The position numbers and the translations under genes are program-made. This document shows, one piece after another, positions 34,693 to 38,253 of a stretch of DNA of 38,253 bases. The stretch covers positions 1-38,253 of the forward strand of contig JAUXIK010000023.1 in the NCBI GenBank assembly GCA_030620995.1, given 5' to 3'. Each line of letters starts with the position of its first letter. Position 1 is the stretch's first letter. Origin of the DNA: Candidatus Aegiribacteria sp. Lineage in GTDB: Bacteria > Fermentibacterota > Fermentibacteria > Fermentibacterales > JCC-6. Below the pieces are notes generated by a model. It saw nothing but the letters and a program-made list of their open reading frames with translations. It was not told the origin of the DNA and did not search any database.

Positions 34693-36161
34693 GTATGCCC
34701 ACGGATGCGGAGAATAAGTGGATCAATTCCCTTATCAAACAGGATGAAATAGATCGATACCTGAATAATGGTGAAGACTTTATCGATGAGCAGCTGATCT
34801 GGAATCATCTGGACAGTCAGAGTAATCCTTCCGACACATATATCCGGGAGATAATCGCAAAATCAGTTGAGCTTGAACGCCTTGATCCCGTTGAAACAGC
34901 AGCGCTTCTGAATTGCCGTAATGATGAATTATGGGGGGAGATATTCGAAGCCGGACTCAGGATCAAGCGGAAGGTGTACGGTCGGAGGATTGTCTTTTTT
35001 GCTCCTTTGTATATATCGAATTACTGCGTGAACAACTGCGCTTACTGCGCGTTCAGGCGTGAGAACACAGCCGTAACCAGAACCTGCCTGTCGGATGATC
35101 AGATAAGGGCTGAAGTAAGAGCGCTTACTGCCGAAGGGCACAAGCGGCTGATCATGGTTTATGGTGAGCATCCCTCGACCGGCGCCGACTTTATCGCTCA
35201 TACTTTGAAAGTGGTCTACGAAACGAAACACAGCGGGGATGAAATTCGTAGAGCCAATATCAATGCCGCGCCTCTCCCGATTGATGACCTCCGAAAGCTG
35301 TCTGAAGTCGGCATTGGAACTTACCAGGTTTTTCAGGAGACATATCACCCGGCAACGTACCGCAGGATTCACCCTGTCGATACCCTTAAAGGGAACATGA
35401 GATGGAGACTGTACGCTCTTCACAGAGCAATGGAAGCCGGTGTGGACGATGTGGGAATCGGAGCCCTCTTCGGACTGTTCGATTACCGTTTCGAGGTAAT
35501 GTCACTGCTTTTGCATACAATCGATCTCGAGGAGAAATTTGGCGGAGTGGGTCCCCATACCATCAGTTTCCCAAGGCTTGAGCCTGCTCTGAACACTCCT
35601 TTTGTTGAGAATCCTGAGCATCTCATCGATGATGAATCTTTCAGAAAGCTAGTTGCGGTAATAAGACTGTCAGTTCCCTACACAGGTATGATTCTAACAG
35701 CAAGAGAATCTCAATCTGTACGTAACAGCATTATTTCCCTTGGCGTGACTCAGCTTGACGCGGGATCGAACATCGGCATCGGGTGCTATGCTTCTGGTAA
35801 GACAAAAGGAGACAGGCAGCAGTTCGAACTGGCTGACAACCGCACACTGGAGGATGTAATATCGTACCTGGTTGATCAGGGAATGATTACCAGCTTCTGT
35901 ACCGCAGGTTACAGGTGCGGAAGGACCGGTCACTACTTCATGGATATCGCCAAAAGCGGGAAGGTACACACGCTATGCATGCCAAACGCAATTCTTACCT
36001 TTGCCGAGTATCTTGATGACTACGCGTCGGAGCAGACAAAGGAAAAGGGCTGGAAACTTCTGGAGGAAGAGCTTGGCAGGCTGCCAGGAGAAGATCTTAG
36101 AATAAGAGTGTCTGAACTGCTTGACAGGATACGTAATGGTGAAAGGGACCTGTATCTCTGA
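34689..36161 (+). CDS. hydG: HydG-type radical SAM maturase with altered C-terminal cluster motif
   Basis: A 490-residue protein. HydG cleaves tyrosine to make the CO and cyanide ligands of the [FeFe]-hydrogenase H-cluster. The radical SAM motif is CVNNCAYC (Cys113, Cys117, Cys120), and IGTYQVFQETYH, DDVGIGALFGLFDYRFEV and GVGPHTISFPRLEPALNTP are typical of HydG. The C-terminal cluster region, normally CTACYRxGRTG with a third Cys 26 residues after the first, reads CTAGYRCGRTG here: Cys404 and Cys430 are kept at the right distance, Cys407 is replaced by Gly, and a new Cys410 appears. No hydE, hydF or hydrogenase gene is in the window. The stop shares two bases with the repeat at 36160. Confidence 0.93.
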   Translation: MSMPTDAENKWINSLIKQDEIDRYLNNGEDFIDEQLIWNHLDSQSNPSDTYIREIIAKSVELERLDPVETAALLNCRNDELWGEIFEAGLRIKRKVYGRRIVFFAPLYISNYCVNNCAYCAFRRENTAVTRTCLSDDQIRAEVRALTAEGHKRLIMVYGEHPSTGADFIAHTLKVVYETKHSGDEIRRANINAAPLPIDDLRKLSEVGIGTYQVFQETYHPATYRRIHPVDTLKGNMRWRLYALHRAMEAGVDDVGIGALFGLFDYRFEVMSLLLHTIDLEEKFGGVGPHTISFPRLEPALNTPFVENPEHLIDDESFRKLVAVIRLSVPYTGMILTARESQSVRNSIISLGVTQLDAGSNIGIGCYASGKTKGDRQQFELADNRTLEDVISYLVDQGMITSFCTAGYRCGRTGHYFMDIAKSGKVHTLCMPNAILTFAEYLDDYASEQTKEKGWKLLEEELGRLPGEDLRIRVSELLDRIRNGERDLYL

Positions 36162-36314
36162 GTAGGGTCAGGTCTTGCATTTAAGCATTTATTACCATAT
36201 TTTGTTCCAGGAAGAATATAAATCTAGAGTAGGGTCAGGTCTTGCATTTAAGCATTTATTACTATCTCTTATTATATAATGACCATAAATGCTTGAATGC
36301 AAGACCTGACCCTA
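36160..36314. repeat. Direct and inverted repeat cluster (family C)
   Basis: A 36-bp sequence beginning GAGTAGGGTCAGGTC occurs twice in direct orientation (36160-36195 and 36227-36262), 67 bases apart. A 30-bp inverted copy with one mismatch ends it (36285-36314) and can pair with the second direct copy over an AT-rich 25-base loop, or with the first. This is REPIN-like. It contains no gene. The stop codon of hydG shares its last two bases with the first copy. Confidence 0.88.
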
Positions 36315-36327
36315 AGTAACATATTAC

Positions 36328-36807
36328 TTACATATTCATCCCGAATTCGGTAACCTTCCATTTTCCGTCTTCGCGCACGACATCAATGATGTTAGTATCA
36401 GTCTGGCCCATAACGGAGGATGTTACTTCAACTTTTGCTGTATCACCGTCGATTGTGACTTCTCCGACAGTAATCTCTGCTTCCTGCATCATGCCTGTTA
36501 TCATTGGAGAAGAAATCATGGCTGCCATGAAATCCTTTGCGGTCATGTCCGGGATTTTGTCCGCATCAAGTTCTATTCCCATGGAGCTGAACTGCTGAGC
36601 AGACAATTCAGGATCCAGTTTAATGGTTTCCAGCTGGATCTCCATCTCCTCAAGCGCGCTGCTGGACATGAAGGATACAGCTCTTTCGCCGTTACCAGCC
36701 TGGATGGCATCGAACATGTCTGTTACGGCATCTCCCGGATTTCCGCCTCCTCCGCATGCGAGGAATACTGCCAGCAGAATTACGGATGACAGGGTAAGTG
36801 TTTTCAT
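36328..36807 (-). CDS. Small putative lipoprotein (DUF4878-like)
   Basis: A 159-residue secreted protein. The signal sequence ends in FLACGGGGNPGDA; Cys18 is a probable lipidation site, although the lipobox is imperfect (Phe at -3). The mature part follows the plan of DUF4878/NTF2-like lipoproteins: a start with DAVTDMFDAIQAGN and MSSSALEEM, a Met-rich helical middle, and an end in paired strands (DGDTAKVEVTSS, VVREDGKWKVTEFGM). Such proteins are envelope-associated and of unknown function. GAAAGAAAGG precedes the ATG. It is convergent with hydG across repeat family C. Confidence 0.85.
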   Translation of the reverse strand: MKTLTLSSVILLAVFLACGGGGNPGDAVTDMFDAIQAGNGERAVSFMSSSALEEMEIQLETIKLDPELSAQQFSSMGIELDADKIPDMTAKDFMAAMISSPMITGMMQEAEITVGEVTIDGDTAKVEVTSSVMGQTDTNIIDVVREDGKWKVTEFGMNM

Positions 36808-36844
36808 TTTTTCCTTTCTTTCAGATATTATGAAATATTAGTAA

Positions 36845-36876
36845 TGTATATTTCAATTTCAGGATGAGATTGTCAA
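36845..36876 (-). promoter_or_regulatory. Candidate promoter for the lipoprotein gene
   Basis: On the minus strand a perfect TTGACA (36876-36871) is followed after 20 bases by TATACA (36850-36845). The spacer is as long as that of the candidate at 2946, so either the true -10 is another hexamer in the AT-rich stretch or this spacing is tolerated here. Confidence 0.38.
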
Positions 36877-36885
36877 CCGGCGCAG

Positions 36886-37167
36886 GTGAGAGGAGAAATC
36901 ACGTCTGTCAGTAATGAGGTAAGGAGAATGCTAGAATCGGAAGTGGCTGGTTTTCCGAACCGATTTCCCGGATTGAGTATTCGATTCTGCGGGATAATGG
37001 GCAGGCGGATATCCCATATCGTCGGCGATACATCATTTATCAGAGGTGAAGAGTTCAGGGTAGATATTGCACCTGAACTCGTGATGTTCGTATGCGGATC
37101 CTGGCAGGACATGGAAGATGAACTGAGGGATTACGCTCAATCCATAGGAAAACAGATCAGCTCCTGA
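36886..37167 (+). CDS. Small hypothetical protein
   Basis: A 93-residue reading frame on the plus strand, between two minus-strand genes. It starts with GTG at 36886; an internal ATG at 36928 directly after AAGGAGA is too close to that site to be favoured. The sequence has a mixed, plausible composition (VRRMLESEVAGFPNRFPGLS and MEDELRDYAQSIGKQISS) but no motif that I recognise and no signal peptide. No promoter is evident. It ends 15 bases from the stop of the convergent outer-membrane gene. It may be real; the opposite strand has only a weaker frame. Confidence 0.5.
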   Translation: MRGEITSVSNEVRRMLESEVAGFPNRFPGLSIRFCGIMGRRISHIVGDTSFIRGEEFRVDIAPELVMFVCGSWQDMEDELRDYAQSIGKQISS

Positions 37168-37182
37168 AGAAATCCGGGTTAA

Positions 37183-38253
37183 TTACAGCTTCCAGTTCAA
37201 TCCGACGTTGTAGTAGGTGCCGGAGTCGTCTATATGTGCGATATATTCATCAGGGAAACTGTGTCCATCTCTGCTTCTGCTCCTCCAGGAAACGGCAAGG
37301 TCAATACCAAGCCTGTCAAAATCGATACAGGCGCCTGTTGAGATGGAAAGCGCTGCTTTGTGGTAGTTGGAAGGTCTGCAGAAGCCGACGCTGTATATCG
37401 ATCGGGTGTGAGGGAACATCTCCGCCATGTACCCGAAGAACCTTCCGGATATCTCGGGTTCATTTTCAATGGACTGTATATCGAATTCAAGACCAAGCGT
37501 ACTTCCATACAGGATCTCGAAGTCCTTCTGGAATCCTACAGCAACTCTGGAACGGTAACGGTCGCTCGAGTTTGTGCCTGATACGCCGAAGGTACCGAAT
37601 TCAAAGGGCATGAGAAAACCTATGTGAGCACAAATATCTGATTCTTTCCAATCTCCGCTTGTTGTGTCATCCGGAACTGACTGATCATTCAGGGTATGTA
37701 TCATTATCCAGGATCCGCTGCCGAATCTGAGGCCCCCTGATGCTCCGGCTTTCAGCCAGTCAGCCAGTTCAACAGAGACACCTCCGTTGAGTTCCCAGAG
37801 GGTGCCATGAGAATCGAGTATGTCTATCACGACGATTTTGTACATGCCAAACCCGATATTATCTATGAGTTTGTTCACTCCTTCAAATCCGAAATCGGAG
37901 ATCCTTGAAATACCTGCTCCGATTGAAACAGCATCTGATATCACTGTTCCTGCGGCGGCAGTGAAGGTTCCCATGACTATTCCGGAATCATGATGGTTAA
38001 AACCTAGTTCTCCGTTCACGTAAGAGTGCCATTGAATAAGACCTGTTCCAGCCGTTATCTCCGCGCCATCCAGCATGGATAATTCAGCCGGGTTGAGGAA
38101 TATTGATGCCGGGCCGCTTGAAGGAAGAGACCAGATCCCGCCCATAGCGCAGGATTTCGATGTAACACAGGTCAGGGGTGTGCCGTAATCCAGAGCGTCA
38201 TGAAAACCCCACGCCAGGACCAGGGATGGACATGCAACGGAGAAGATCAGAAG
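37183..38253 (-). CDS. Outer-membrane protein, PorV/UPF0164-like (5' partial)
   Basis: The frame is open to the right edge, so the start is outside; the internal ATG at 38145 is not the start. The upstream part reads LLIFSVACPSLVLAWGFHDA, the end of a signal peptide. After it come SCAMGGIWSLPSSGPASIFLNPAELSML, resembling the 'AMGG...NPA' start of PorV/UPF0164-type barrels, and many alternating beta strands, with NVGLNWKL at the C-terminus as in outer-membrane barrels. At least 356 residues are visible. Its role, transport or secretion-system component, cannot be decided. Confidence 0.82.
   Translation of the reverse strand, partial: LLIFSVACPSLVLAWGFHDALDYGTPLTCVTSKSCAMGGIWSLPSSGPASIFLNPAELSMLDGAEITAGTGLIQWHSYVNGELGFNHHDSGIVMGTFTAAAGTVISDAVSIGAGISRISDFGFEGVNKLIDNIGFGMYKIVVIDILDSHGTLWELNGGVSVELADWLKAGASGGLRFGSGSWIMIHTLNDQSVPDDTTSGDWKESDICAHIGFLMPFEFGTFGVSGTNSSDRYRSRVAVGFQKDFEILYGSTLGLEFDIQSIENEPEISGRFFGYMAEMFPHTRSIYSVGFCRPSNYHKAALSISTGACIDFDRLGIDLAVSWRSRSRDGHSFPDEYIAHIDDSGTYYNVGLNWKL

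Overview
The window is a gene-dense stretch of an uncultured-looking bacterial chromosome with about 34 protein genes on both strands, many in tightly packed operons with 1-4 base overlaps. Base composition looks moderate, with little intergenic DNA. Evidence for a Gram-negative, probably anaerobic or fermentative cell: two outer-membrane beta-barrel type proteins, a lipoprotein, an oligosaccharide flippase, an EFR1-type ferredoxin/flavodoxin protein, a PPi-type phosphofructokinase and a HydG-type [FeFe]-hydrogenase maturase. The flavour (PorV/UPF0164-like outer-membrane protein, PEGA/SUMF1 protein, long-form PurC) recalls FCB-like candidate phyla such as Fermentibacteria. That placement is an impression, not a result.

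Layout. 1-2941: end of an ABC-exporter permease, then YqgF/RuvX and MltG. 3024-11199: a long + strand run with a coiled-coil protein, an SPFH/zinc-ribbon protein, an acyl-adenylate ligase with a chorismate-mutase-like tail, DAHP synthase, then PPi-PFK, GAPDH, PGK and TPI, closed by a hairpin terminator. 11201-13072: CPBP membrane protease and patatin, separated by a 139-bp inverted-repeat element. 13082-17629 (- strand): a zincin, TldD, TldE and an EFR1 ferredoxin. 17771-25040 (+): B12-binding radical SAM, PEGA/SUMF1 protein, long-chain acyl-CoA synthetase, PP-loop sugar amidotransferase-like protein and a flippase. 25041-25359: a gene-free, structured spacer. 25360-29357: type IIA topoisomerase B and A subunits. 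29343-30308 (-): PurC. 30414-32337 (+): CysC and an MFS transporter. 32338-32428: 30-bp tandem repeats ending in a hairpin. 32437-33715 (-): small beta-barrel protein and HAD phosphatase. 33868-36161 (+): Mrp and HydG. 36160-36314: a direct/inverted repeat cluster. 36328-38253: lipoprotein (-), small ORF (+) and an outer-membrane protein (-) cut by the window end.

How genes work together. PPi-PFK, GAPDH, PGK and TPI form a central glycolysis/gluconeogenesis operon, with DAHP synthase (entry to aromatic biosynthesis) directly upstream and translationally coupled to the unusual ligase. Mrp (Fe-S carrier) overlaps HydG. TldD/TldE and a zincin look like a peptide-processing set.

Most notable points: (1) a ligase whose C-terminus carries a degenerate AroQ-like helix next to a DAHP synthase lacking any regulatory domain; (2) a HydG whose C-terminal cluster motif has lost the second cysteine and gained one three residues later; (3) three unrelated REP-like repeat families, each placed so that the stop codon of the upstream gene lies in or at the edge of the repeat; (4) a structured spacer upstream of the topoisomerase operon; (5) a probable CTG start for TPI. 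I found no tRNA, rRNA, CRISPR array, transposase gene or prophage.
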